Below are positions 24,532 through 35,128 of a stretch of DNA of 64,000 bases, in pieces. The stretch is from Rhodospirillaceae bacterium (GTDB lineage Bacteria > Pseudomonadota > Alphaproteobacteria > Bin65). Under the pieces are notes generated by a model. It was not told the origin of the DNA and did not search any database. It saw only the letters and a list, made by a program, of their open reading frames with translations. The stretch spans positions 1-64,000 of the forward strand of contig JAPOST010000169.1 in the NCBI GenBank assembly GCA_026709535.1, in the 5' to 3' direction. How positions within the stretch are numbered: position 1 is the first letter of the stretch; each line of letters opens with the position of its first letter. A program made the position numbers and the translations under genes.

Positions 24532-25941
24532 TCAGACGCTGTAATACATGTCGAACTCGACTGGATGGGTGGTATGTTCAAGGTAGTAGACTTCTTCCAT
24601 TTTAAGGTCGATGTAACCGTCGATAAGATCGTCGTTGAACACATCGCCCTTTTTCAGGAAGTCCCGATCGACATCCAGGCTCTCCAATGCTTCACGCAGG
24701 GAGCCGCATACCGTCGGGATATCCTTCAACTCTTCTGGAGGAAGATCATAAAGGTCCTTGTCCGTGGGATCACCTGGATGGATCTTGTTCTGGATGCCGT
24801 CCAGACCGGCCATCAACATGGCAGTGAAGGTGAAGTAAGGATTGCCTGAGGCGTCTGGAAACCTGATCTCGACCCTTTTGCCATTCGGCGCCGCCACATA
24901 AGGAATGCGGCAGGATGCAGAACGGTTCCGAGCCGAGTAGGCGAGAAGAACAGGTGCCTCGAAGCCTGGGATGAGCCGCTTGTAGCTGTTCGTCGAGGCA
25001 TTCGAGAAGGCATTGATCGCCTTCGCATGTTTCATGATCCCGCCGATATAATGCAAGCAGGTCTCGGACAGATCGGCATACTGGTTGCCAGCAAATAACG
25101 GCTTGTCGTCATTCCACAAGGACTGATGGACATGCATGCCCGAACCGTTGTCGCCCACGATTGGTTTCGGCATGAATGTGGCCGATTTTCCCCACTTATG
25201 GGCGATCATATGGACACAGTACTTGTAGATCTGCATCGCGTCCGCCATGGTGACGAGAGGACCGAACTTGATGCCGAGTTCGTGCTGTGACGGCGCCACC
25301 TCGTGATGATGCTTCTCGGTTTCTACCCCCATCTGCTGGATCATGGTCAGCATTTCGGCGCGCATGTCGGTACCGCTGTCGATCGGTGGAACCGGGAAGT
25401 AGCCTCCCTTGATGCCAGGGCGATGGCCGAGGTTGCCGTCTTCGTATTCCGTTCCCGAATTATACGGGCCTTCTTCCGAGTCGATCTGGAAGAATGTGTG
25501 ATTCATGTCGGCGCTGAACCGAACGTCGTCGAAGACAAAGAATTCTGCTTCTGGCCCGAAAAAGGCTGTATCAGCGATTCCTGCCTCGTCCATGTAACTG
25601 ATAGCCTTCTTGGCGGTCGAGCGCGGGTCGCGACTGTATGGCTGACCGGAGGACGGCTCGAGCACATCGCAGAACAGGATCATCGTTGACTGGGCGGTAA
25701 ACGGATCCATGACGGCCGTCGCCGGATCCGGCATCAGCACCATGTCGGACTCGTTGATCACCTTCCAACCGGCGATTGATGAGCCATCGAACATGATGCC
25801 GTCTTCAAAGGTGTCTTCATCGATCGTGTGCACGGCCTGGGCTGTATGTTGCCACTTGCCCCGCGGATCGGTAAACCGCAGGTCGACGAACTGAACGTCT
25901 TCGCTGCGCATCTTGTCCATTACGGATTTCACGTCTGACAT
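24532..25941 (-). CDS. glnA: Glutamine synthetase type I
   Basis: GlnA assembles ammonium and glutamate into glutamine at the expense of ATP, as a dodecamer in the cytosol. The protein is 469 residues with the beta-grasp N-terminal domain ([10 protein letters not shown]) and metal-site segments [18 protein letters not shown] and R-I-P. Tyr398 in [11 protein letters not shown] is the adenylylation site, so control by GlnE is expected. An AGGAG ribosome binding site precedes ATG 25941. glnB lies 80 bases upstream on the same strand, forming the usual alphaproteobacterial glnBA operon. Confidence 0.98.
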   Translation of the reverse strand: MSDVKSVMDKMRSEDVQFVDLRFTDPRGKWQHTAQAVHTIDEDTFEDGIMFDGSSIAGWKVINESDMVLMPDPATAVMDPFTAQSTMILFCDVLEPSSGQPYSRDPRSTAKKAISYMDEAGIADTAFFGPEAEFFVFDDVRFSADMNHTFFQIDSEEGPYNSGTEYEDGNLGHRPGIKGGYFPVPPIDSGTDMRAEMLTMIQQMGVETEKHHHEVAPSQHELGIKFGPLVTMADAMQIYKYCVHMIAHKWGKSATFMPKPIVGDNGSGMHVHQSLWNDDKPLFAGNQYADLSETCLHYIGGIMKHAKAINAFSNASTNSYKRLIPGFEAPVLLAYSARNRSASCRIPYVAAPNGKRVEIRFPDASGNPYFTFTAMLMAGLDGIQNKIHPGDPTDKDLYDLPPEELKDIPTVCGSLREALESLDVDRDFLKKGDVFNDDLIDGYIDLKMEEVYYLEHTTHPVEFDMYYSV

Positions 25942-26021
25942 GGCTACTCCTGTCTAATCAGGTGTTCGAGATAGTACGGTTGAACGGGTGGAGAACGGCT
26001 TCACAATCGAAGTCGATGTTT

Positions 26022-26441
<420 letters not shown>

Positions 26442-26461
26442 TCAGCATCAGTCTCTATGCA

Positions 26462-26477
26462 AGCAAGTTCCATGCCA
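26462..26477 (-). promoter_or_regulatory. Sigma-54 (RpoN) promoter for glnBA
   Basis: Read on the minus strand, the sequence is TGGCATG-GAAC-TTGCT, a full match to the TGGCAYR-N4-TTGCW consensus with correct -24/-12 spacing. Transcription would start near 26450, giving a leader of about 90 bases before glnB. Control by NtrC under nitrogen limitation is expected from the family, but I could not find a clean NtrC dyad just upstream; TGCA-N11-TGCA at about 26486-26504 is only a loose resemblance. Confidence 0.8.
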
Positions 26478-26601
26478 ATCTGGATTGCAAACTCGATCAT
26501 TGCAGAGCAGGAGAGGTTCCTGCGGAGTCCTCGCCCATCATCAGCAAAACGATTGTCCAGTTTTGCCGAATAAACAGGCAGCACGTACAAAATTTGGGCA
26601 T

Positions 26602-27777
26602 TCAAGCTGACAGCCAACCAGCCATACGAGTCAAGGCAGTCTCGATATTTCTTGCGCTGTTGGCGCAGGAGAAACGCAGGAAGCCTTCTCCATACGATCC
26701 AAAGCTCGTCCCGGCAATCACGGCGACGCCAGCCTCTTCCAGGAGACCGTGCTGGAGAGTCCGGGCGCTCTTGCCAGTCCCCTGGATATTCGGAAAGGCG
26801 TAGAAGGCGCCGGCCGGCACCTGGCAGTGAATCCCCGGGATCGCGTTGAGCATATCTGCCATTAGGGTGCGCCGACGTTCGAATGCCGTGCGCATCGTCT
26901 CGACGATGTCCTGTGGGCCTTCCAGCGCTGCAATGCCGGCAAACTGAGCACTCGCATTGACGCAAGAATGGGTGTTGATCGCGAGGCGCTCTGCGGCATC
27001 CACCCACGCTGGCGGCCACACGCTGTAGCCCAAGCGCCACCCCGTCATGGCGTAGGTCTTTGACCAGCCATCAAGCACAATCAGGCGATCGCGCAGATTT
27101 TCACGGGCGAGAAGGCTAGTGTGCGCGACGCCGTCAAACAACAGTCGCGAGTAGATTTCATCGCTCATCACCGCCACGAGTGGAAACCGATCAAGACCTT
27201 GAGCCAAAGCGTCTATCTCGGCTGTCGGGATCACGCCGCCGGTTGGATTGGCGGGGGAATTGAGGATGATCAAGCGCGTTCGATCTGTGATCTGCTCCAG
27301 GACAGACTCCGCCTTGAATGCAAATCCTGTTTCTTCTGTCAGCGGTATCGGGACAGGCGTCGCGCCGGAAAACCGGATGACTGATTCGTAGATCGGAAAG
27401 CCCGGGTTCGGGTACATGATCTCGGCACCTGGCTGGCCGAGCATCAACGCTGCAAAGAAAATGGTAGGTTTTCCGCCAGGCATGACGAGGATCTGACCGG
27501 GGCTTACTTCGATGCGCCGATGACGCGCGATATCCGCGGCAACGGCTTCGCGCAGAGCGGGAAGACCAGCAGCTGGCGTATAGCCGTGGTGTCCGTCGGC
27601 GAGCGCCTTCTGTGCCGCTTCGACGATGTGGTCCGGCGTCTTGAAATCTGGCTGCCCGATGCCGAGGTTGATGATGTCCCTGCCCTGAGCCGCAAGGGCT
27701 GTAGCCCGCGCCAGTACCTCGAACGCGGATTCTGTGCCGAGTTGAGCCATGCGGTCGGCAAGACGGGGGGCAATCAT
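26602..27777 (-). CDS. Class I/II aminotransferase (AspC/AlaT-like)
   Basis: A PLP-dependent fold-type I aminotransferase of 391 residues. Marks are I-N-L-G-I-G-Q-P-D-F near residue 35, Y-P-N-P-G-F-P-I-Y-E, the N-S-P-A-N-P-T-G-G motif, S-D-E-I-Y-S, and the PLP-lysine in G-W-S-K-T-Y-A-M-T-G-W-R. The family covers aspartate, alanine and aromatic amino acid transaminases, so the exact substrate is left open. It sits behind the sigma-54 promoter region of glnB, but is far enough away (240 bases) to be separate. The HAD gene runs divergently from 27854. Confidence 0.88.
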   Translation of the reverse strand: MIAPRLADRMAQLGTESAFEVLARATALAAQGRDIINLGIGQPDFKTPDHIVEAAQKALADGHHGYTPAAGLPALREAVAADIARHRRIEVSPGQILVMPGGKPTIFFAALMLGQPGAEIMYPNPGFPIYESVIRFSGATPVPIPLTEETGFAFKAESVLEQITDRTRLIILNSPANPTGGVIPTAEIDALAQGLDRFPLVAVMSDEIYSRLLFDGVAHTSLLARENLRDRLIVLDGWSKTYAMTGWRLGYSVWPPAWVDAAERLAINTHSCVNASAQFAGIAALEGPQDIVETMRTAFERRRTLMADMLNAIPGIHCQVPAGAFYAFPNIQGTGKSARTLQHGLLEEAGVAVIAGTSFGSYGEGFLRFSCANSARNIETALTRMAGWLSA

Positions 27778-27853
27778 CGGTCAGAACTCGATTGGCAGGT
27801 CAAGGAGATGCCCGAGTGCGATAAACCGAATGGCAGGAAAAGGGTAGATAATA

Positions 27854-28618
27854 ATGGAAGGCCTTGAGGCTCTGACGTTCGACGTGTTCGGAACGCTCGT
27901 GGACTGGCGGCACAGTATTGCGGCGGAAGCCTTGCGTTTCCTGGGCGAGGAGAAGGGATACGACCGGGATTGGAATGCCTTCGCGCTGGTTTGGCGGGGA
28001 TACTATCAACCGGCGATGGAACGAGTGCGAGCAGGTTCGCGCGACTTCGTGAAGCTGGATGTTCTGCATCGCGAAAACCTGCTCAAAGTCCTGGATGATT
28101 TTAGCATTGATACGTTGACGGAAAGTGAGGTCGACCATTTGAACCATGCCTGGCACCGGTTGGATCCCTGGCCTGATGTCGTCGCGGGCATGACGCGGCT
28201 GAGGGCCAGATATCCTTTGGCGGCGCTGTCGAACGGTAACGTGGCGCTGATCATGAACATGGCGCGTCGGGCGGGTCTCTCTTGGGAGGCTATCCTCGGG
28301 GGCGATGTCGCGCGCGCCTACAAGCCCATGCCCGCCGCCTACGTGTCGGCGGCCGACATGATGGGATTGGAGCCCTCGTCGCTCGCCCTCGTGGCGGCGC
28401 ACAACGACGATCTGAAAGCTGCAGCCAGCGTCGGGTTCAAGACCATTTTCGTGGTTCGCCGAACCGAATATGCCGATGTTGGACAGATCACGGATCAGGA
28501 AGCGTGGGATGGCGCCGATCTGGCGGCCGAAAACCTAGAGGACCTGGCCGATCAGCTGAACTGTCCACAGGCTGCCACGCTTCGCCCTGACACCGGACGG
28601 GACAACACCGAGGCTTGA
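27854..28618 (+). CDS. Haloacid dehalogenase type II-like hydrolase
   Basis: A HAD-superfamily protein of 254 residues. The nucleophile is Asp10 in T-F-D-V-F-G-T-L-V-D-W. Motif II is A-L-S-N-G-N. The lysine of motif III is in A-Y-K-P-M-P-A-A-Y, and motif IV is A-A-H-N-D-D-L-K-A-A. This pattern fits (S)-2-haloacid dehalogenase (type II). Many such proteins act on other phosphate or halide substrates, so dehalogenation is not proven. An aggaaaaggg purine stretch precedes the ATG. The downstream aminotransferase is 33 bases away and may be cotranscribed. Confidence 0.87.
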   Translation: MEGLEALTFDVFGTLVDWRHSIAAEALRFLGEEKGYDRDWNAFALVWRGYYQPAMERVRAGSRDFVKLDVLHRENLLKVLDDFSIDTLTESEVDHLNHAWHRLDPWPDVVAGMTRLRARYPLAALSNGNVALIMNMARRAGLSWEAILGGDVARAYKPMPAAYVSAADMMGLEPSSLALVAAHNDDLKAAASVGFKTIFVVRRTEYADVGQITDQEAWDGADLAAENLEDLADQLNCPQAATLRPDTGRDNTEA

Positions 28619-28651
28619 TCATGGAGCCTGATTGCAGGCAAACACATCGCT

Positions 28652-29815
28652 ATGAAACCAGCTAATTCCATTTTGTCCGGCTACGGCACAACGGTGTTCG
28701 AGGTAATGTCCTCGCTGGCCAACGAACACGGATCGGTCAACCTTGGCCAGGGTTTTCCTGACGGAAACGGGCCAGATGACGTTCGCGCCGTAGCGCATGC
28801 CGCCCTGGACGACAGCCCCAACCAATATCCACCGATGTTCGGTGTGCCGGAGTTGCGGCAGGCGGTTGCACAACACAACAAGCGCTTTCATGGTCTGGAC
28901 ATCGAATGGCAAAGGGAAACGCTGGTCACCAGCGGCGCGACGGAGGCACTTGCCGCCGCGCATTTCGGCCTGATCGAGCCCGGAGACGAGGTCATCCTGA
29001 TCGAGCCACTCTACGACTGCTATTTGCCGATCATCAGGCGCGCCGGCGCCGTGCCGAAGCTGGTGCGCATCGAACCACCGGACTGGTCTCTGCCCGGCGC
29101 CGCCCTGAAGACGGCGTTTTCAGACAAGACCAAGATGATCTTGATCAACACACCGATGAACCCGGCGTCCAAGGTCTTCACTCGGGATGAACTGCAGGCC
29201 ATTGCCGACCTCTGCCTGGAGCACGACGCCTATTGCGTGTCGGATGAGGTGTATGAACACTTGGTCTTTGATGGCAGGAAACACGTCAGCATGATGAATT
29301 TGCCTGGCATGCGCGAACGGACTGTCCGGATCGGCAGTTCGGGCAAGACATTTTCGCTGACCGGCTGGAAGGTCGGCTACATCACCGCCGCTCCGAACTT
29401 GCTGACGCCGATTGCCAAGACGCATCAGTATCTAACATTCACCACGCCGCCGAACCTGCAGCGCGCCACGGCCTACGGTCTTGGAAAGGATGATCGCTAC
29501 TTCAGGGGGCTTGCGGATGACATGCAGCGCAGCCGGGATCGCATGCAAAGGGGTCTCAAGGAGATCGGCTTCGACGTCATCGATTGTCATGGCACTTATT
29601 TTATTACGGTGGATATCCGGTCTATCGGTTTCAACGGTGACGATGTGGATTTTTGCCGGACGCTTACGATTGATGCTGGTGTCACCGCGGTACCGGTCAG
29701 CGCCTTTTATCAGGATAATCCGCCCCGACATTTCGTTCGCTTCTCTTTCTGCAAGGAAGACGCAACGCTGGACGAAGCAATCCGCCGAATGAAAGCCTGG
29801 GTTCATCCGTCCTGA
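28652..29815 (+). CDS. Class I/II aminotransferase (methionine/kynurenine type)
   Basis: A PLP enzyme of 387 residues resembling the methionine/kynurenine aminotransferase group (YbdL-like). Marks are V-N-L-G-Q-G-F-P-D-G, N-Q-Y-P-P-M-F-G-V-P-E-L-R, T-S-G-A-T-E-A-L, N-T-P-M-N-P-A-S-K, S-D-E-V-Y-E-H-L and the PLP-lysine in S-S-G-K-T-F-S-L-T-G-W-K-V-G. The tight spacing to the HAD gene suggests an operon. There is no recognisable link to nitrogen control. Confidence 0.88.
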   Translation: MKPANSILSGYGTTVFEVMSSLANEHGSVNLGQGFPDGNGPDDVRAVAHAALDDSPNQYPPMFGVPELRQAVAQHNKRFHGLDIEWQRETLVTSGATEALAAAHFGLIEPGDEVILIEPLYDCYLPIIRRAGAVPKLVRIEPPDWSLPGAALKTAFSDKTKMILINTPMNPASKVFTRDELQAIADLCLEHDAYCVSDEVYEHLVFDGRKHVSMMNLPGMRERTVRIGSSGKTFSLTGWKVGYITAAPNLLTPIAKTHQYLTFTTPPNLQRATAYGLGKDDRYFRGLADDMQRSRDRMQRGLKEIGFDVIDCHGTYFITVDIRSIGFNGDDVDFCRTLTIDAGVTAVPVSAFYQDNPPRHFVRFSFCKEDATLDEAIRRMKAWVHPS

Positions 29816-29998
29816 CCGGGACGAGATGTCGGACCGATCCACTATCTCCATGAAGATATTTGGGGGCGCACCGTTCATCGGACAGTCTGACGGCCGGGCG
29901 AAGGCCTCTTCCTGTTGGCACTCGGGTCACCAGGATCCTCTGTTGCGTTATCAGACGATCTGTCCGATATCGCCGGGTCTTGCCAAGGGAGGAGTGTC

Positions 29999-30160
29999 AT
30001 GAACCGGGTGATGACGGTGATCCTGAACGGCCAGTGGGGGCGTGAGCGCGGACACGGCGCTGCGGCTGCCGAGCGGTATTTCGGGACGACGCCTGAACTC
30101 TGGCTGAACTTGCACAAAAGGCGTAGATCGTGGCGGGCCGCGCGATCGCTCAGTGCATGA
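29999..30160 (+). pseudogene. HigA-type antitoxin remnant, frameshifted
   Basis: The frame from ATG 29999, with GGGAGGAG upstream, gives V-I-L-N-G-Q-W-G and later E-R-Y-F-G-T-T-P-E-L-W-L-N-L-H. These match the end of the HigA helix-turn-helix family, which reads roughly I-x-N-G-x-R, A-D-T-A-L-R-L-A, R-Y-F-G-T, W-L-N-L-Q. Between the two, the expected V-S-A-D-T-A-L-R-L is found in another frame, so the gene has at least two shifts. The N-terminal half of a normal antitoxin is missing, and no HigB toxin gene was found. Confidence 0.7.
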
Positions 30161-30361
30161 CCCCTGGGCAATCAGCGACAACAGAGACGATGGCCAACTT
30201 CCGCGTATCAAAGTGACCTGTTACTATGTGGTGAGGTCGCTTGAACTAGTGTATGGCAAAGCGTATGAAACTTGGTTTCCGGGTTGGAGCGCTACGACGA
30301 TCTCTAAGACCCGAATGGAATTCCGTTGCAAGCCCTAAGCAGATCGGGCCAGCGGTTTGTG

Positions 30362-30438
30362 GCGGGTGTAGCTCAGTTGGTTAGAGCGCCTGGTTGTGGT
30401 CCAGGAGGCCGTGGGTTCAAATCCCATCACTCGCCCCA
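30362..30438 (+). tRNA. tRNA-His (GTG anticodon)
   Basis: A full cloverleaf is readable. The acceptor GCGGGTG pairs with CACTCGC, with an extra 5' G at 30361 opposite C73, as expected for tRNA-His. The D-arm begins GCTCAGTTGGTTAGAGC. The anticodon stem CCTGG/CCAGG encloses the loop TTGTGGT with anticodon GTG. The T-arm contains GGTTCAAATCC, and CCA is encoded. Upstream and downstream DNA shows no integrase or attachment repeat. Confidence 0.97.
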
Positions 30439-31322
30439 TTCTTCTTGTATCGTGCTTGCGCGTAAAACGCTGATTTCAGGATTTCATGACACCGTCTCAT
30501 CCTTCCCCTTCACTCGTCGGCAAGCGTATCTGGGTCGCAGTCCGTCAGGGATGGCAGGTTCCGCTATCGTGCGCCGCCTGACCATAGAAAAATAGCGCAT
30601 TCTGGCAGTGTTTTTCCGGTTATTTGCAGAGCGGGGTTCGCATCAGACTTTACACACCACCAGATTTCGGACAGCGAGACATGATTCGCGATATTTCTTT
30701 ACTGATCGTCAGCGCGACGATGGCGCCGTGCGACTGGCGATTCCGCGGCTTTATGAAGTGTGCCCGGAAAAGTTCGCCATGCTGTTGGACAGGAAAATTG
30801 GCAGATCTTTGGTGTTTGAATATATGAAGTGAAAAACCGGTTGATGGCAATTGAACAGAATGGTAAGTGATGGGCGCTGAGACTGGTTCATGAAAGCTGC
30901 CGGAAGATAGTGTTATGCATCAGCAGATCGGGATCGGCTTGTTCATTCGTGATAATTCCCCTAAGCTGGGGTTACGCTGCCGTGCTGGTGATGCCGCGGG
31001 TTATTTTCGGTTTTTGACGAAAATGCAGGCGGCAGCAATTATGACTGTCTGGGCTGTGTTCAGGTTTTCCGTGAACTTCCCGAAGTCAACCTTGAATGGT
31101 TGGTTCCATGTCGCCGAGCAGGGCAGCTTCCCAAGGCAAGTTAACGTCGTTCCAAGGAAACAGATTGCGGATGTGTGCAAGAAGTGGGTGAAAACGGTAA
31201 GAAGTTTGCCTGTACACGGCAGGAGTTTGCTGGCATGATTCTCCTCAACGCCATACGTCCATATATAGTGGTTCTTGACGGCCGACAGCGGAAATACAGA
31301 AAGTTTGTCATGGCAGGTGCCT
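30439..31322. other. Gene-free stretch between tRNA-His and the bactofilin gene
   Basis: Short frames exist (for example 30608-30832 and 30915-31238 on the plus strand), but none has a recognisable product or ribosome binding site. GC is lower than in flanking genes. Combined with the HigA remnant on the other side of the tRNA, this resembles a decayed insertion site, but no integrase remnant was seen. Confidence 0.5.
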
Positions 31323-31922
31323 ATGTTTTCGAGAGATAATAAGCCAAAAGATAATTCTGAGCTGGCGTTTGCCGTGCCGCAACGCCCTGTCGAAACGGCT
31401 CATGTCTCAGCCGATGCAAGGGTGCCAACTAAATCACAACAACATCAAGCGACCACCATGATTTCAATTATTGGTGAAGGACTTTATGTCACCGGGAATA
31501 TCAAGTCAGAAGGCGATTTACAGGTCGACGGGTCCGTTGTCGGCGATATCCAGGCTCGGCAGTTGACTATCGGGGAGAGCGGCAAAATAAAGGGCAAGGT
31601 CCTCGCCGAAGAAGTTAACCTGTCTGGTAAATTTGAAGGCGAGATGAGCGCAAAATCCATTATCATGAGCAGGTCTGCCCATGTCATTGGCGATATTCTG
31701 CACGACACGCTCTCGGTTGAAAGTGGCGCTGAGTTTGAAGGAAGATGCCAGCGCCGGTCGACCAGCCAGTTGGCACCGCGGAAGTCCGTGTCTCAAACGG
31801 CAGTTCAGCAGACGCCGACTTCGCAACAGCCAGTCAAGACGGTGCCATCTCAACCGCAGACTGCCGTGAAGTCACCTTCGCCGTCCAGTACTGCCAGCGT
31901 GTCGGAAAAGCGAGAAAATTAG
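31323..31922 (+). CDS. Bactofilin (polymer-forming cytoskeletal protein)
   Basis: Bactofilins form nucleotide-free filaments that organise cell envelope processes. The core (about residues 45-145) has the repeating beta-helix pattern with V-T-G-N-I-K-S-E-G-D-L-Q-V-D-G-S-V, L-T-I-G-E-S-G-K-I-K-G and E-V-N-L-S-G-K-F-E-G, as in DUF583/bactofilin. Both ends are low-complexity; the C-terminus is rich in Ser/Pro/Gln/Thr. I chose ATG 31323 (M-F-S-R-D-N-K); an earlier start at 31275 would add 16 unlike residues. The Slt-type transglycosylase gene converges on it, and a partnership with peptidoglycan enzymes is known for this family in other bacteria. Confidence 0.9.
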   Translation: MFSRDNKPKDNSELAFAVPQRPVETAHVSADARVPTKSQQHQATTMISIIGEGLYVTGNIKSEGDLQVDGSVVGDIQARQLTIGESGKIKGKVLAEEVNLSGKFEGEMSAKSIIMSRSAHVIGDILHDTLSVESGAEFEGRCQRRSTSQLAPRKSVSQTAVQQTPTSQQPVKTVPSQPQTAVKSPSPSSTASVSEKREN

Positions 31923-32007
31923 GAACTTTCTCTGGATAGCCGAGGTGGCTTATCCAAGCAATACCACGCTCCCGCATTCTGGAGCGGGTCCAGGACAAGT
32001 TACTGAG

Positions 32008-34104
32008 TTATCTGTTTTTTTTGCAATTTCCAGTAACTTTACATCGCTTCTTGTCGGCTGGCGGACGCCATGTTCTGGTGAGCGTTGACGCCAGTTTTCC
32101 GCCCCCAAGGAGCGTTCTATATACCAATACATTGGACAGGATACGGCGAACGTAGTTGCGGGTTTCGCCAAACGGAATCTGCTCGATCCAGTCAACAGGG
32201 TTTACGTCACGATCAGGCTGGCCATAGCGCTTGATCCAACGGTCGACGCGACTTGGTCCTGCATTATACGCGGCCGAAGCCAACAGGTATGACCGATTGT
32301 ATTTCCTCAGCAGTGATGAAAGGTAAGCCGCGCCGAGTCGGGTATTGTAATCGCCGTCCTCCGTCAACTTTGCCGGGTCCCATTTCAACTTGAGTCGTCT
32401 GGCCATCGACCGGGCCGTTGAAGGCAGCAGCTGCATCACCCCCTGTGCATTGGATGTGCTGCGGGCATCAACCCGGAATTCGCTTTCCTGTCGAATAATC
32501 GCGAGCACCAACGCAGCCTCCACGGGCAAGGTTGGCGGCAATTTCGGAACCGGATAGGCCAGAACCCAGCGCCGTATCCCAAAAATCAAGGCGGCTCGTG
32601 CCGCCTGTAGGGCAATGTCCTGCTGGCCCAGTTGTCCAGCAATGTCAGCGATCATCGCCAACCGATATCCAGCCCTTGTCGAGGCCAAGGTGGCGGGCAT
32701 GGCTTCGGTCGCCCGCGATGTTCTTTTGAACAACCACCACAGCATCAGGCGGCTTTGCGCTATGTCTTCCTTGTTGGCGTAGAACCTGGCAAGCTGAGCA
32801 GCTGGTTCCCTATCGAAAGCGTCGCGAAGGTCTTCTGGAACGACTGTGTCTTCCGGCAGACGTAAAGCGTTCGTTTTCAGACGCACTAATGACATCTGAC
32901 CGTACAGGCTAAAAGAAACTGGAGCAGCCGCTCTGTACCACGCCGCAGCCTTGTCTCGTTGTTTTCGGGCGCGGGACACTTCCCCAAGCCAGAACGCGGC
33001 CATGGCCTTCACGTCATGACGAGCGGCTTTGTCGAGGATGGCTTGGAAATGGATCACCGCTCTATCGGCCTTGTGCCGTTTCCGCAGGGCGATCCATCCG
33101 GCAAGGCTTTCAGCGCTGGCAAATTGATCTCCTGGCGCCTGTCGGTGATCGGCAGCAACAGTATAAGCCTGCAGATGTCGACCGCCGTTCATCAGCTGGC
33201 GGGCTACCGCGGATCGTTCTTGCCACCAAAGTCGGGTTGATTGGGTCACCGGACTTGGTGCAATTGACAGAGATCTGATCGTCGCGGCTACATTGCGGCG
33301 GCGTCGATTCCATCGAACCAGATCAAGAATAAACGCTTCATCGGCTTTGGTTTCGGGGGATAGTTTAGGCAGGATTTTGATCAGCTTGCCCACTGTCGTC
33401 TTGCTTGGCTGGCGCTGCAGGTCGATACGAATTTCCAAGGGAGCGGCAAGCTTTTCAGGTATCTCAATCTGCGCCAGCAGGCCTTTGGCTCGGCGATACT
33501 GGCGTTTGGAAAGGTGAACCAGGACGCGGGAAGCCTTTTCTTGAGCTGACAGTTTTTTGCCGTACCGCTTGAGGAATCGGGTTTCGCCGTCAGCAGACAT
33601 CGATATTGATTTCCAGCAGCGCGCAATTGCGTCGTCCGCTGACCGGTTATTTCGTTTCTCCAGCCGCTCTATTAGCCGGTTGCAGCCCAAGCGGGTAGTC
33701 GGAGGGTTCTTCGTGAGCCAGTCAATCAGGCGCTTGTCGGTAATCCGTCCCAAATGGGCTCCTTCAGCCCGCTGGCGCAAGGTGATCTGAAGCGGCCAAT
33801 CCGGATGCTTCTCGATAAACCGTATGATCTCTTCTGCTGAAGCATTGTTGCCTGTTCGTCGATATAGCCGAAAGAGTAACGCATCGCGCTGAAAAGGGTC
33901 GGTAACCAGTCCAATCGCCATACGCGCCATACGAAACTCCTGATCCTGAACAGCAACCAAGGCCTGCTTGGGCAGGTCGATTTTCACTGTGGCAGATGTT
34001 TTCTGAGCACTGGCAGGTGCGACACACGCCGAAACCACTATCACCCGGCTAGCCGCTACCAGAACGGAGTAAAGTCGCGGATATCGAAAAAATCGGTGCT
34101 TCAT
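32008..34104 (-). CDS. slt: Soluble lytic murein transglycosylase (Slt70-like)
   Basis: This periplasmic enzyme cleaves the MurNAc-GlcNAc bond of peptidoglycan, forming 1,6-anhydroMurNAc. The precursor has a signal peptide ending near A-S-A-Q (residue 34). A long alpha-helical superhelix follows (about residues 40-500, with TPR-like helices), then the SLT domain. The catalytic Glu is in I-I-R-Q-E-S-E-F, followed by [14 protein letters not shown] and A-Y-N-A-G-P-S-R-V. At 698 residues it is near the family length. dapA lies divergently upstream, a gene order often seen in alphaproteobacteria. Confidence 0.93.
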   Translation of the reverse strand: MKHRFFRYPRLYSVLVAASRVIVVSACVAPASAQKTSATVKIDLPKQALVAVQDQEFRMARMAIGLVTDPFQRDALLFRLYRRTGNNASAEEIIRFIEKHPDWPLQITLRQRAEGAHLGRITDKRLIDWLTKNPPTTRLGCNRLIERLEKRNNRSADDAIARCWKSISMSADGETRFLKRYGKKLSAQEKASRVLVHLSKRQYRRAKGLLAQIEIPEKLAAPLEIRIDLQRQPSKTTVGKLIKILPKLSPETKADEAFILDLVRWNRRRRNVAATIRSLSIAPSPVTQSTRLWWQERSAVARQLMNGGRHLQAYTVAADHRQAPGDQFASAESLAGWIALRKRHKADRAVIHFQAILDKAARHDVKAMAAFWLGEVSRARKQRDKAAAWYRAAAPVSFSLYGQMSLVRLKTNALRLPEDTVVPEDLRDAFDREPAAQLARFYANKEDIAQSRLMLWWLFKRTSRATEAMPATLASTRAGYRLAMIADIAGQLGQQDIALQAARAALIFGIRRWVLAYPVPKLPPTLPVEAALVLAIIRQESEFRVDARSTSNAQGVMQLLPSTARSMARRLKLKWDPAKLTEDGDYNTRLGAAYLSSLLRKYNRSYLLASAAYNAGPSRVDRWIKRYGQPDRDVNPVDWIEQIPFGETRNYVRRILSNVLVYRTLLGGGKLASTLTRTWRPPADKKRCKVTGNCKKNR

Positions 34105-34211
34105 TACATATGGACCGTGAAATCCTTTACAGGCGTCTTCTTGATGGCGAGATGCCGTCAGTATACGTTAACCGGGAAAGACAAGTGACCGCAAATCGTG
34201 GAGATATTGCG

Positions 34212-35108
34212 ATGTTTAAAGGTTCGATGGTTGCCCTGATCACGCCTTTCAGCGACGGAGCCGTGGACGAAGATAACTTCTGCAAGTTTGTCGAATGGCA
34301 GATCAACGAAGGTTCGGAAGGTTTGGTTCCGGCCGGCACGACGGGCGAATCGCCGACACTCAGCCATGAAGAACACATGAAAGTTGTGGAGTTGTGCGTG
34401 AAACAGACGGCCGGAAGGGTGCCGGTAATCGCTGGCACGGGCTCCAATTGCACGCGTGAGGCGGTAGAGTTTGCGAAGCACGCCAAGGCAGCTGGCGCTG
34501 ACGCGCAACTGAGCGTTGTTCCCTATTACAACAAGCCAACCCAAGCGGGGATGATCGCGCATTACACGGCAATCCATGACGCCACTGATTTGCCAATCAT
34601 CATCTACAATATTCCAGGTCGGTCTGTCGTAGATATGACTGTGGAAACAATGGCGCAGTTGGCCAAGTTGTCGAACATCGTCGGCGTCAAGGATGCAACG
34701 GCGGCCTTGGACCGTCCGATGCAAACACGACTGACCTGTGGGCCGGACTTCTCCATCTTGTCCGGAGAAGATGCTACGACGCTAGCCTTGCTCGCGCAAT
34801 CTGGCGACGGATGCATATCAGTGACCGCCAACGTCGCGCCGAGACTACTGTCCGACATGCATAAGGCATGGCGCGCCGGCAATCTTCAGAAAGCAGGACA
34901 AATCAACGAGTTGCTGATGCCGTTACACAGCGCCCTATTCTGCGAATCCAACCCCGGACCAGTGAAGTACGCCGCAAGCCAGATGGGTTTGGCTTCGTCG
35001 GAGGCGCGTCTACCGATTACCGAAATCGCCGAGGCATCGAAGCGTCAGGTCGAGGCCGCGATGAAACATGTCAGGTTATGGCACGCGACACGAACCGCTG
35101 CCGAGTGA
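34212..35108 (+). CDS. dapA: 4-hydroxy-tetrahydrodipicolinate synthase
   Basis: DapA condenses pyruvate with aspartate semialdehyde in lysine and diaminopimelate synthesis. The 298-residue protein starts [13 protein letters not shown]. It contains [17 protein letters not shown] (catalytic Tyr) and V-G-V-K-D-A-T with the Schiff-base lysine, then I-S-V-T-A-N. ATG 34212 follows a GGAGA sequence; the frame is open back to 34110 but homologs begin here. In related genomes smpB often follows; here the cfa gene converges instead. Confidence 0.95.
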   Translation: MFKGSMVALITPFSDGAVDEDNFCKFVEWQINEGSEGLVPAGTTGESPTLSHEEHMKVVELCVKQTAGRVPVIAGTGSNCTREAVEFAKHAKAAGADAQLSVVPYYNKPTQAGMIAHYTAIHDATDLPIIIYNIPGRSVVDMTVETMAQLAKLSNIVGVKDATAALDRPMQTRLTCGPDFSILSGEDATTLALLAQSGDGCISVTANVAPRLLSDMHKAWRAGNLQKAGQINELLMPLHSALFCESNPGPVKYAASQMGLASSEARLPITEIAEASKRQVEAAMKHVRLWHATRTAAE

Positions 35109-35128
35109 GCGCCGAATCCTGACAGAGC

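Noticed and set aside
26486-26504. TGCA-N11-TGCA as an NtrC binding site
   Set aside because: NtrC sites have TGCA-N9-TGCA spacing; the match is too loose and too close to the sigma-54 promoter.
30362-31322. tRNA-His as an active integration site
   Set aside because: No integrase, no repeated tRNA 3' end and no cargo genes seen; only the decayed HigA remnant lies nearby.
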